Origin: Anaspis maculata
Lineage: Eukaryota > Arthropoda > Insecta > Coleoptera > Scraptiidae
Assembly (NCBI GenBank): GCA_949128115.1
Contig: OX421964.1
Span: forward strand, 19,244,892-19,308,891
DNA: 64,000 nucleotides
Direction: 5' to 3'
A program made the translations under genes and the position numbers. Below, in pieces: positions 11,841-23,500 of this stretch. Positions within the stretch are counted from its first letter, which is position 1. The number at the start of each line of letters is the position of its first letter. The notes below the pieces were generated by a model, which had not been told where the DNA came from, searched no databases, and saw only the letters and a program-made list of their open reading frames with translations.

Positions 11841-12782
11841 ACCTACAAGCTGTGCCGTGTGCTTCAAGGAAGTGTGACGAAAATCACAATATTTTTCTAA
11901 GACATTGATCCAATTGAATAAATGAAGCATGCCGCCGAAGTGCGGGAAGTGCGCAATGTTCTGGATGTCCGCCATGCAACCGCCAACTTTCTCTATTTTT
12001 TTCTTTCCATGACCGCCGTCATCTTGGAGTTGCCGGACCTGCCCTCGATTACGACTTGTTTGCCGACACAAAGTGCAATGTCTGATTTTTTCTTCGCTAA
12101 AATTCTTAGCGCGCTTTCAGTCATACTCTTTCACTATTCACTGCACTCAAGACGAGGACGACTTACACAAAACAGTCAAAACAGGTGTTCACTTCCTCAG
12201 TTAACAGGTCCAGGCCACTATTCTTGAAACTGTGTAAGAAACTCCCTGGAAGTTTTATGCAATCCGCAGTACATCGACGCAGCAAGAGTTGCCAGCGATT
12301 TCGTTTTGCCAGGGGGAGCTACTCTTGGTAAATCGCTAGACAAAGAAAATAGATCCATCTGAGCCGTGATTGGTGTATGTATCTACTTTCTTTATCTAGT
12401 GATCTACCCGGAGCAGCTCCTGGCGCAAAACGAAAGCGGCTTGGGGTTCTCACCTACCTGCGCCTACCTTCGGGTAGGTAGCTTTGAGTACATTTTACAA
12501 CGTTGCCAAATCAATACCCTCTTCAGTAAGATGGGCCCTGACAGGACGTAAAAGGTGCCCCATGAATACGACCACTTTTATCAGGTAGCCGAGCGCTTTT
12601 TGTTAGAGGCATGCTAAATGTGGCTTGAAAGTGGGCTATGAATACGGGCCATCAAGTAGGGTGAAAAGTGGACGCACTCACCCCATATTCAGGGCAAAAG
12701 CGCCAACATAATGTGTTTTTCAAGTTTGATAAATGAATGGATGATGCAAGTGCAACAGAGCTGATGGCTTTCTGAACATTTT
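11841..12782. other. no recognisable gene
   Basis: Short frames only (the best is about 100 codons at 11922-12227), with no domain I can name. Moderately GC-rich, with no clear repeat structure. Confidence 0.4.
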
Positions 12783-13215
12783 ATTGATTTCTAGAGATTT
12801 CTCGAGATCACTACGAGATTTCGAGGGATTTCCGAAAATTTGTTTGGAATTATTTATAGAAACTTCTACGGCAATTCGAGGGATTTCTGAAGACTTCTAA
12901 AGATTATAAATTATTTCCAAAGATTTTTTCATATTTCTACGGTTTCTAGTGATTTCTAAGAGGTTCAAGATTTCTATGTGATTTCTAGGAATTTATAAAA
13001 AATGGTGTGAGATTTCTAGGGGTTCCTGGAGGTTTTTCGGGATTTTTGAAAATTTCTACGGGTTTTCTAAATATACTAACGAGATTTTTGATGATCCTTG
13101 TGAGAATTTCTAGAGATCTCTTAAGATTTCTACTGGATGATTAGGGTTCCTGAGGATTCGTTTGAGATTTCCAAGGATTTCCAAGAATTTTCTAGTATTT
13201 CTAGGGAGTTCTGGG
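12783..13215. repeat. degenerate GATTTCTAGGGATTTC-type tract
   Basis: Short variants of AGATTTCTAGGGATTTCT (such as AGATTTCTCGAGAT, GGGATTTCCGAAAATTT and TCTAGTGATTTCTAAG) follow each other for about 430 bp with no fixed period. It looks like a decayed short-unit minisatellite. Confidence 0.65.
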
Positions 13216-13479
13216 ATTGAACATGATTAGATGGATAAGTAGTGGTTGTAAACATAAAATTTACCAAAAATATCATCAAAGGACCGTTTTTTCCCCAATA
13301 AAATCTATGGATAATGAACAAAGCTTCATTAAGAAAATTATCATAAACATCAACTTCGAACTTTGAACACTGTAAAGATTGGCTATTTGATATTATTACG
13401 AAACTCGCTGGAGACCACGATGCGTGGATAAGACACAGATCTGCACAATTGGTGGAGGAGCCCATTCATATTATGCTAT

Positions 13480-13969
13480 TGTTGCGTATTTGGGTTACGG
13501 GTTCGATTATAATTGAGACGATTGATTCAAAACACACACTGTTTATAACTGCGTACTACAATAAATACACGCCAACAATTATTTACTTGGGATTGTCGCT
13601 GAGACTGTCCATTTTCCATCGCACTGGATCACTGCCAATACAACTGCCAATTGACTGCCACTGCAAATCAATTCAATACTGGTGTAGGCCGGGGATCGGT
13701 GCCCTATATAGGTCCAACTAATCAATCTCGAATGTTCCATGGGTCCTCCAGCATATTCCACAGTGACACGGCATATGGTTTCCAGGCGACTCCCGAATAA
13801 TCTTACACTTTTCGCATGCAATCCCAACGTGCGGTGAAGCCGGCGCCTCCGCCAAAATGGACGGATGTGTCTTAACCCACTGTTGAAGGCTCCGCACTAC
13901 TTGTACACTACGACTTAATGGAAAAAGACTAGAAAGATCGCGTGTTTTCCAGAATCGCCGCTCGTAACA
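13480..13969. mobile_element. solo LTR, copy 1
   Basis: A 490 bp block starts TGTTGCG and ends GTAACA. It is flanked by a perfect 4 bp duplication, CTAT, at 13476-13479 and 13970-13973. A second copy of the same family lies at 52157-52682. The two align over most of their length, sharing for example CGCCTCCGCCAAAATG and AGAAAGATCGCGTGTTT. No internal retrotransposon region or second LTR adjoins it, so it is a solo LTR left by recombination. The superfamily (Ty3/Gypsy or BEL/Pao) is not determined. Confidence 0.8.
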
Positions 13970-14139
13970 CTATATTGCCTATGAGATACAATCACAGCTC
14001 AACTATGCATATTATTTCAAACCTGCATAAATACAGGGTGTTTTAGTGACCTTGCACAAAATTTCGGGAGGTATTCCTCTGAAAGGAATAAGTCGAAAAG
14101 TGAGAGTAACATTTTTCCTAAATTGCTTTCTAAGGGAGT

Positions 14140-14532
14140 TACAGCCCCTCATAAGGAAAGGTACGCAGTGAAACAGAGTTTTAATTCATTTGCTCAAGAA
14201 CCGTCAAAAGGAACAACTCCAAATGGTGAGGAAAGGTTCCCTAACAATGCAAATGAACATGCAAAATTTTAAACAAATCTGGCCAGTGGCGGCGAAATTA
14301 GAGGAGTTGGGGTGGGTTGAACTGTAAGAAAAAGAATGTCTGCAATCCGTTCTTATTTTTGTTTGCACATTTGCAACTTCGCCGCCACTGGCCAGATTTG
14401 TTCGAAATTTTGCGTGAACATGTGCAATGTTGAGTAATATAACCATTCCACACCAAAGAAGCTCTTTACCTTGACGGTTCTTGAGCAAATAATTGAAAAC
14501 TCTGTTTCACTACGTATCTTTAAGGGGCTGTA
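14140..14532. repeat. 393 bp imperfect palindrome (foldback)
   Basis: TACAGCCCCT at 14140 begins an arm of about 150 bp that returns inverted from about 14380 to 14532, including GTGAAACAGAGTTTT, TTGCTCAAGAACCGTCAA and the central CTGGCCAGTGGCGGCGAA. A TA-CAGGGTG end at 14032-14040 lies 100 bp to the left and may be the true left end, with the matching right end lost. Confidence 0.75.
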
Positions 14533-14954
14533 GAACATATCTGCATAATTGGTGGATGTGCCACGATATGCTACGTGGAGGTGCCACGTGTCACTGCTAT
14601 GCATGCGAATTTGATGGACGTTTCCAGTTGTCACAAATTCACTGGCCGTGGTTAGATTGGAATATGCTATAGAGCCGGTGGAATATTTCCGAAGATATAT
14701 AAGCGGAGATGGGTGTCAAACGACACTAGATTCAAATTCACAGCAATAACGAGCAAGTGATCGATGAAGTTGAGCAAGCGAATATTTAAGTGCATAATAA
14801 TGATGGACGTTTATTTATAGTAGTACGAAGTAATGAACAGTGTGCGTCTGAACGTTCGTCTCTCCATTATAAAAGTAACCAGCGCAAAATCCATAACAAA
14901 ACAATTTCCATTTTGAGCTATTTCTATCCTAAGTATAACTTGATATCAGTAACA
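14533..14954. other. no recognisable gene
   Basis: AT-rich sequence between two palindromes, without coding or repeat signals. Confidence 0.4.
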
Positions 14955-15306
14955 TGTGGCGCTTTTCTTGAGAAAACAGGACGAAATAAAATATATTTTT
15001 TTATAGTCGTATAATGCAACGTTTCGCCCAAATTTAGGGCTTCATCAGGCTAAAAATGAACTACAGATTAACAATCACAAACAAGATGTGGAAGAGCTTA
15101 CCAAAATACAAAATTGCAAAGTCAAAGGCATAATGCAATTTTGCAATTTTGTATTTTGTTGAGCCCTCCCACATCTTGTTTGTGATTGTTAATCTGTATG
15201 TAAATTTTTAGCCCGATGAAGCCCTAAATTAGGGCGAAACGTTGCATTATACGACTATAATAAAAAAAGTTTAATTTCGTCCTATTTCCCCAAGAAAAGC
15301 GCCACA
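14955..15306. repeat. 352 bp palindrome (foldback)
   Basis: TGTGGCGCTTTTCTTG at 14955 returns inverted at 15291-15306. The arms (about 150 bp each) include ATAATGCAACGTTTCGCCC, AACAATCACAAACAAGATGT and ACAAAATTGCAAA and meet near 15130. Arm identity is high. I saw no target-site duplication. Confidence 0.8.
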
Positions 15307-16129
15307 GTATACGTTAAGAAGGACAAAGAAACCGATCAAAATTATTCAGTAACATGATCTACTCTCATACAGTATTCGAGTTGGATCGCCTAAACCTTCT
15401 TCCAGACTTTTGATAATTCTGGTTTTCTCATTGATAGGCACACTGAACATCACATATGAAGTGGTTCAGTCAAATTTTGCATCAACTTTGGCTTCTCACA
15501 TTTTTCGATGGGAGAATCGCATAGTCATGTTTCTTCTTTATTGTGTAAGTGGATGTCTCGAGAATAAGTGGCTTAGGTTGAGAGATCTTCAACTCGGTAG
15601 CTTGAAGAGGTACAAGTTCTAACAAGTGAGTGTGTTTTTTCAGATGAGTTTGAGGCCACATTTAAATTTTCTGCAGAAGTCTTACCGTCAGTTCCATAAA
15701 AAAGATGATCAGCGATCAAGGCTGATTGCAGATTACCTGGACTTTTTTCTGCTGAATGCTAGGTGATTACTCACAAAAAAATGCCTGAAATCCGTACTAG
15801 GCCCATTACCTTTTAATTATTGAGGGATAAACTAGCATTTCCATTGATCAGTCAGCTACAAATTGACAAACAAAAATCGCAAATCAACTAATCTCGAATT
15901 ATCTGTTTTGTGAAACCCACGGTTAGAGTATAACTAGTCAATTTGTAGTCTAATTTTTGTTATCTTCAAGTTTTTTTTTTATTTCTAACTCCAGGTGATC
16001 TGGTTCAAATTTTCTATTATCACAACCAAGATCAACAGAACTTGAGTTTTTTGTACCCTTCAAACGTAGGCTATGGAGTGAGAAGTCAGAACAAAACCAA
16101 AACAAATCACACAAATTACAAAACAGATT
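15307..16129. other. no recognisable gene
   Basis: AT-rich. The 70-codon frame at 15410-15622 has no family motif and no convincing splice context. Confidence 0.4.
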
Positions 16130-17013
16130 ACACTCTGGTCACTTGAACCAGGCAATAGGATTGTTGTAAGCTGAGCAGACGCAGACAGAGGTTGCTGCAA
16201 GAGTTTGGTGTTTTGAACTCTGTGTCAGGACGTGCTTGACGTATGTGTCAGGCCGGGTCACATCCCGAAGGATAGGGTAGTGACCGATTTTTTTTCTTAT
16301 TTTTTTTTTGAAAGTTCACTTCTTGATAAGTGACGCTATATAGTTAACAGATTTGGAACAATACGAAGGCATCTGCATGAAACAAAATTGAAAGTTAGAA
16401 GGTCGGCTAGTTCTAGGTATACGTTATTTGATGAGAATTATTAACTTATCAAAATGTCAGTGAAAATTATTTGTTCAACAAAATGGCATGCACACTGGCG
16501 TAACTGATTCTTCATAGGTGGGTGAAGGTTCAATCTGCAAAAATCTGATGGTAGAGTGAGAGTTTGGCTAGAAGTGGGGTGAGCGTTACCTAGTGAACTG
16601 TATGGCAGAGCAGGAACCTCATGGAGGTTCTGTGATGATTTGGGGAGGGACAGTGGAAAAAACTGAGCTAGTGGCATTTCCCAACAAAAGAGTTAATGTG
16701 GACAGCTATATGAACCAAATCCAGCCAATTGTATTTCTTTTTGCCGCTTAGAGGGGACCAAATTCTGTCTGCATGAATGATAAAGCCCTTCTTAACAGAG
16801 CACGAGTTGTGGATGAATTTTTCGGAGAGCACGAAATCACAAGAATGCGATATGGCCCGCTCGCAGCCCAGATCTCAACCCGACAGATCACGTTTGGAAT
16901 GCGCTAGGGTGCGCAAACGTGTTCCACCATGGAACAGCTTTCAAAAGCTGGCCGAAAATTTTCAATCAACATTTATCAATATCAACTCTTCCAATAATAG
17001 ATCCTCACAATAA
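16130..17013 (+). pseudogene. Tc1/mariner transposase pseudogene
   Basis: Pieces of a Tc1-type transposase appear in order on the plus strand. An N-terminal helix-turn-helix stretch resembles QTQTEVAAR (about 16170-16200). RFNLQKSDGRVRVW follows near 16525-16570, GGSVMIWGG near 16623-16650, and a degraded form of the PDLNP-HVWNALG block near 16855-16905, with a C-terminal tail to about 17013. Several frameshifts and stops (near 16290, 16570, 16750 and 16870) make it non-functional. It abuts the foldback element whose TA duplication is at 17036. Confidence 0.65.
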
Positions 17014-17718
17014 TTAATTGAATGTTCGTTGAATGTACACACATCAAAAGAATCTAGGGGACAACCGAATTCCGATGATTTCTAAAATCATCATAACTTT
17101 TGATTGCCGTCAGCGATTTCATGTCTGTTTCCAGTGTTCGATAGCCCAATCCTTCGTTCTCATGTCTTGAGCACGTCGAATACGAACAATGTTTTCTACA
17201 GGGTGATCAATGGAACAGTGTAAAATTGCCGAAAGTTCAGTACGAGCGCGATTTCCCAAAAACAAGTTCTTATGCATTTCAATAGCACAGTTATCAAAAC
17301 TGGTATTTCAGCTTCAGTAACGTTTTTGAATTTTGAAAATTGAAGGTTAATTGCCAAAGATATTGATCATTTTGTGCCGCCATGTTGAACTCCCAAGAAG
17401 TGATCAGGCGCGTGCTGGGAGGCATTCGAGGGCCCGGGAAAATATTTTTTACGAGGGCCCACCTGGCCTAAAAGGCAATAGGGGGTTTTTACTGCAGCCG
17501 AGCATTTTTCGGTATGGGGGGGGGGGTCAAAATTGACCTCTTATTTTAAGAAAAAAACGTGACGGACCAAAATAATTGCAAAAAATATCCATCTAACTCG
17601 TAAATTAGGAATTATATTAATAAATAAAACATTAACAAAATAAAAAATCTTCATTCTCAAAATCTAAACTAAAAAAAAATTTGCAATTGAAAATATTAGG
17701 AACAAAAATAGGTTCACC

Positions 17719-18761
17719 TTACCACTGGAAATATGCCTTAAATGCCTTACTTTTTTGACACAATCTTTCAATAATGGTTTCTGGAGCAATACTGTTCGTT
17801 ATTTCAGGCTCGCAAGCCATACAAAACAAAGCTTCTAAATTTTCCTGCACGATACAACTGCGAAGTCTTGTCTTCAACAGTTTAAGTTTCGAAAATGACC
17901 GTTCACATGATACTTGTGTCAATGGAATCGTCAGTAAAAATTTATAAACTACAAATAATTGCTTGAATTCTGTGGAATATAAATTATAGTCGCACAACAC
18001 CAGAAACACACACGATAGGCACGAGTTACAATTATTAGTTAAAGTTGTGCATTTTTTTCTTGAAGAATCCCAGATCACTTCTTCATTTTCAATTTCTGAC
18101 TCCTCACTCGAAAAATAGGGATCAGTTTCCAGCTTTTCATCATACTGTTTTGTGTAAATGTCTTGAAAACCTCGTTTCGACAAATGCGGCCAAAGTCTGG
18201 AAAATGTTGTAAGTTCCTCCTTCAGTTTTTCTTTGTCCAATGATGGAATAACTTCACAAATTTTGTTTAAAGACTGTTGTGGAAGGGATTGACTTATTTC
18301 TGGAAATCTTCTAGGATCAAAGCATTCCAAGTCTCCATAAAATGCCCCATGTTCTGCAAATCTGGTCTCAATGCTGTTTACAATGCTATCCATGATAACA
18401 TTGTAAACGGTTAAACGAAAACGATCTTCTGGGTCTGCGCCAATCTGTTCATCTTGAGCTAATTCCCCTGGCATTATCTTCACGACTCTTCTTCTTCTAC
18501 TTGGGAGAGCATCTTCCAAAAATATATCAGAATCCATTTTTTCAAGCTCCGCATTTATAACTTGAACAAACCGTTTTGATGATTCTAGGACATTTACGAA
18601 ATTTCGTTGCTCTGCTTTTAGCTGATCTGTTGCATTCGAAATTTGCCGCCATGCCTGCACATAATCCAAACGTTCCGTTTGTAAATAGTCGGAAACGGGA
18701 GTAGTTATTGCAAAAATCTGTATAAATGTCATAGCAAGTAAAACTATTTCAAAGGAACAGA
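17719..18761 (-). CDS. hAT transposase, C-terminal part (after the LINE)
   Basis: This is the C-terminal ~347 codons of a hAT transposase of the ZMYM1-like/DUF4371 type. The dimerisation domain is clear near the end: LTQVSCERSFSKLKLLK with LRSCIVQENLEALFCM (about 17930-17830). The stop is at 17719-17721. The upstream codons join the 24671-26224 part in frame across the LINE. The two coding pieces plus the one base carried over from the first exon total 2,598 nt, exactly 866 codons with the stop. The apparent start MSKGED (near 18834) lies in antisense LINE 5' sequence and is not real. There are no stops within the transposase part. Confidence 0.85.
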
Positions 18762-19175
18762 ACTTCTTGAGAGAGTCCGGTTCGATTATGCTACGGTGCG
18801 CCTCGCGTGTTTGAACGTCCTCGCCTTTTGACAAAATTGTGGTGTTCGGCCCGCGAGTTTTTCCTAGTGTTTTTTGGATAACGTCCTGGATGGTCCACTG
18901 AAGGGATAGATCGCCTTCCCATCATTCACGGTCTACCGGAAAAACGGCTGAGTCCAATTTATTTTTCAAAACTTGCATGAATTTGATATAAGCAGGCACA
19001 TTATTATCTTATCGCACCGACAACAAAAAGGCCGCTTCTTCCTATAGTGCTTTTTGCGCTATAGGAATGGACTGTTGTTGTTTATATTCACGAAAACTAT
19101 TTTCTATTCTTGTTGATTGAACAAAAATCTTCAATCAAAACTAAGGCCCTGGTCACAGGAGCCAAAAAACTCAAA

Positions 19176-20522
19176 ATGTCACAACCCCAAAACAGAAATA
19201 ACTCCCAACAAAACTCAAATTCACCAAATAAAAACCTATCGTACTCTAGCGTAGCTTCAATAAATACAATGTTTCCAAGCAAGGACTTGGCCATAGTCCT
19301 TGATGTCGTAGATAAACTAAAGTTAAGAGACTACGTAGTACCAATCAGCAAGCTTGTTGGTCCAAAACAAATCACATTTGCATCGCGAATCTCAAGAAAC
19401 CGCATCTGCATATTCTTGTCAACCAAACAGAATGTCGATGAAATCGTGAATAACCACGGGAAAATTGAGATTGAGGGAAAAATTGTATCAATTCGAAGGC
19501 TTATTTCACCGGCTAAGAGAATCATTCTGTCCAATGTTTGCCCAAACATTCCCCACGAGCTCCTCGAGAACGCTTTGAGAGATGTTGGCTGCGAACCAAT
19601 GTCGAACATGACATTTCTCAGAGCCAACATCGAAGATGACGAACTTTCCCACATTTTAAGTTTCAGACGCCAAATTTACATCAAGCCAAATGAAGATCTT
19701 GAGCTTCCCCCATTTGTTACCATCACGCAAGACAACACCGACTATAGAATTTTTATTGGCACGGGTGAAATGCTTTGCTTTTTATGCAAAGAGTTGGGCC
19801 ACAAAGCCGACCAATGTCCAAACTTGAATATGTCCCAAACAGAACCTGAATCTCCTCCACTGCAAAACCGAAACACAATCGAAACAATAGCTGACGTACA
19901 CTCAATAATTAATGCTGACGATCAACAGATTACAGAAACAAACCATTCTACGGTAACAATTGTAACTGAAAATTCAAAAACTCCTCTCTTCTCTACCGAA
20001 AAACCACCAAACAAAAGACCAGCATCATCTACCCTCAACAGCGGATCTACCGAAAGTTCCCCACAGGGATCCCCACTACCAAACGACGACCATACTGGGG
20101 ATTTTCAGTTTGCTAAACCGAATTCCAGAAACAACAGACACAAACTCAAATCAAAAAAAATCAAAAAATCTTCTTCCATAGAAAACGTTTCACTAACTTC
20201 CAAAGAAAACACAGAAACAATAAAACAAACGATACAGGAAAACCCAAGCAAATACATTCTCACCTCAGACCAATTCGAGTCCTTTATTGAACAATGCACC
20301 AATGGTAAAGATCCACTAAAAACAGGTCTTTCCTTCACTGACAATATAGTTGGTCTCATCGATATGATGAATGACATTTACCCCTGCCTAACAAACCGAC
20401 ATGCGAAAAGCAGATTCACAAGAATCTGCAATAAGTTGAGCCAGTCTGCTGACAATGTTGAAATATCAGACCTCTCTCAGTTTTCTATTGATCCCAGCGA
20501 TTCTGAGCGATCCGAATACTGA
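19176..20522 (+). CDS. LINE ORF1 (nucleic-acid-binding protein, CCHC)
   Basis: A 448-residue ORF1 protein. The frame is open from 19110, but the first ATG is at 19176 (MSQPQNRNN), preceded by AAA, and I take it as the start. The first ~45 residues are Asn/Gln/Ser-rich. A central part with fold-like spacing (LSNVCPNIPHELLENALRDVG) may be an RRM-type domain. A single zinc knuckle, CFLCKELGHKADQC, lies at about residues 201-214. The rest is a polar, Ser/Thr/Lys-rich tail with a KLKSKKIKKSSS basic patch and a final folded-looking segment. By family knowledge it coats the element's RNA for retrotransposition. It is complete, and ORF2 starts 31 bp later. Confidence 0.9.
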   Translation: MSQPQNRNNSQQNSNSPNKNLSYSSVASINTMFPSKDLAIVLDVVDKLKLRDYVVPISKLVGPKQITFASRISRNRICIFLSTKQNVDEIVNNHGKIEIEGKIVSIRRLISPAKRIILSNVCPNIPHELLENALRDVGCEPMSNMTFLRANIEDDELSHILSFRRQIYIKPNEDLELPPFVTITQDNTDYRIFIGTGEMLCFLCKELGHKADQCPNLNMSQTEPESPPLQNRNTIETIADVHSIINADDQQITETNHSTVTIVTENSKTPLFSTEKPPNKRPASSTLNSGSTESSPQGSPLPNDDHTGDFQFAKPNSRNNRHKLKSKKIKKSSSIENVSLTSKENTETIKQTIQENPSKYILTSDQFESFIEQCTNGKDPLKTGLSFTDNIVGLIDMMNDIYPCLTNRHAKSRFTRICNKLSQSADNVEISDLSQFSIDPSDSERSEY

Positions 20523-20553
20523 AAACCACCACTCAACCTGACAACAAACAAAA

Positions 20554-23500
20554 ATGGCGTCTGTGATTCAGTGGAATTGCAATGGTTTTTACTCCAGATT
20601 TACTCATATCCAACGCCTGATCAGTGATCACAACCCCTCAGTACTATGTTTACAAGAAACAAACTTCAAAGGCAACCACAACCCTTCATTAAAAGGGTAC
20701 AATACTCTCACAAAAAACCGAATCACTCAACAAATTGCCAGCGGTGGTGTCTCAATTTCAATCAAGAAAAATCTACATCATGAGGAAGTTGTTATCTCAA
20801 CTAATTTGGAGGCAATTGCTGCCTCGGTTTGGTGTCCCAGCAAAATCAACATTTGCAACATATACTTACCTCCAAATACAAATCTCGACTCCAACGAACT
20901 GGCCAACCTAATCACCCAAATCCCCCCTCCATTCATCATAGTCGGCGATTTTAATGCCCACAACATTATGTGGGGATCACACTCCAATAGTCTCAGAGGA
21001 AGAGAAATTGAAAACCTATATCTCAGAAATCCGTCCTTATTTCTGCTAAACAACGGCCAACCTACTCACTTCAATTCATCATCCGGCAGCTTCTCTAGCA
21101 TAGACCTTAGTTTCAGCGATCCACGCAGTGGCCCCGCCCTGTGCTGGACAGTTCTGCCAGAACTATATGACAGCGACCACTTTCCCATTGCAATTTCTTA
21201 TCAAAAAAACAACTTCAGTGACCCCAATAAACCTTTTGAAAAATGGAAAGATAAAGGAGTTGATTGGCTGGCTTATCAAAACATGGTTGACGAGAAATTG
21301 TCTACTTTCTCCCTCCAGGATGACATCAATGATAACGTTCAAAAATTCTCCAAGATCATAACCGAAGCAGCCGAACAATGCATCGGGAAAAAAACTGTTA
21401 TCACAAACCACAACCCAGTGCCCTGGTGGAATCCTAAATGCAGTCTTGCCGTCAGGGAATCCAAAACTGCCTTTAACAGATTCAAAAAACACCCTGACGT
21501 CGAAAATCTGATCGCGTTCAAGAAACATAGAGCAAAAGCCAGGTTCGTACTGAAGGATGCCAAAAAGTCATCTTGGCAAAATTATGTCTCCACTCTCACT
21601 AGTTCCACTCCCCTGAGGGAAGCCTGGTCCAAAATTAACAGAATAAAGGGCCTCAATTGCAACCCCTCTTCCATAACAGCGCTAAAAGACGAAAGTAACA
21701 ATCTGGTTACTTCTAACGACGATATTGTGAATCTACTAGCAAATCAATTCTACAAGCACTCCAGCGACAACTTCTACTCGAATGAATTCCTGAAAATAAA
21801 GTCAGAAAAAGAGAAGATCCCACTCAATATGAACAACGTCGAAAACCCGGAACTTAATGTTCCACTGCGGAAATCCGAATTGGATGAAGCCCTCAAAAAC
21901 TGCAAAAATTCAGTCCCAGGCCCCGACTCCATCCCCTTCACTTTCTTAAAAAACCTATCCGACGCTGCAGTCCAAACTCTCCTAGACATCTTCAATTTTA
22001 TATGGCAGCGACAATGTTTCCCTGACTGCTGGAGAGAATCCACTGTAATTCCCATTCTCAAACCCAATAAACCCAAAATCGAACCATCGAGTTACAGACC
22101 GATATCTTTGACCTGCACTATGTGCAAATTACTCGAAAAAATTATCAACAACAGACTAAAATGGTTTCTTGAGGTAAACAATCTACTGTCCAACCGCCAG
22201 AGCGGTTTCAGAATAGGTCGATCAACCGTCGATAATATGGTCCTCCTGCAATCTGAAATCTCAGAAGCCTTTGCTACCAATAGGAATCTAGGAGCGGTGT
22301 TTTTTGACATTGAAAAAGCATATGACACAACATGGAGACACGGCATACTGTTGAAACTTTTGAAGTGGAAGATCAACGGTAACATGGTCGCTTTCATAAA
22401 AAACTTCCTCTCACACAGAACTTTCAGAGTGAAAAAAAATAATGTTCTATCTAAGCAATTCTTCCAGGAAAATGGCATCGCTCAGGGTTCAATCGTCAGC
22501 GTCACTTTATTCCTTGTTGCTATAAATGAAGTCCTATCGAAAATCAAGCTGCCTGTTAGAGGCGCTCTGTACGCCGATGACCTCGTGATCTTTTGTAAAG
22601 GCACTAATGGACGAGAAATACAAACTCTGCTACAGGTAGCCATCAATGAGATCGAGGAGTGGGCTGTGCAGTCGGGTTTCAGATTTTCTCCTCTGAAATC
22701 TAAGGTAATGATCTTTTCCAGAAAGTACAAAATAAGCCCCCTACCTCCCATTAAAATATACAACACGGAGATTGAACAGGTCCAAGAACTGCGATTTCTT
22801 GGTCTCATCTGGGACACCAAACTAACCTGGAAACCCTATGTTGAACAACTAAAAGCCGAATGCGCCCGAAGGTTAAACCTGTTGAAGACTATTTCTCACC
22901 ATCACTGGGGTTCAGAAGAAGCTCTTCTTCTGACTGTTTACAGAGCCCTAATCAGGTCGAAACTTGATTATGGGTCGATTGTATACTCATCTGCGTCGAA
23001 ATCAACCTTGAGGAAATTAAACTGCATAGCTAACACTGCGATCAGAATGGCTACCGGTGCCTTTAGGACCAGCCCAATAGAATGTTTGCTCCAGCTTGCA
23101 AATGAACCCCCTCTTGATATCCGAAGAGAATCTCAAACGTTAACATACTCTGCCAGAGTAGCAGCCTCGAAAAACAATGCAGCGTACCACTCAGTCTTCT
23201 CCACAAAATACCACCACATTTTCCAGTCGAAACCAAGACTCACTCCCCCATGTCACTACAAGCTCAAATCCATTCTAAACTCTCTAAGCTTGATCCCAAC
23301 AGAAGTTTGTTCACCACAATCAAATAAGGGTGCACCATGGACCTTCTCTTCCCCAACTTACCACACCAGCCTATCCAGCTACCCCAAACACTCCACTGCC
23401 CCTGTCATCCTTCAGAACTTACACAAAGAAATCATAGCTTCGAATCAAGGTTCCTCAGTTCTATATACAGATGCATCTAAAGGCAACAACGGCGTCGGAG

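Noticed and set aside
18760..18834. MSKGED start for the hAT C-terminal frame
   Set aside because: These codons lie in antisense LINE 5' sequence beyond the insertion junction.
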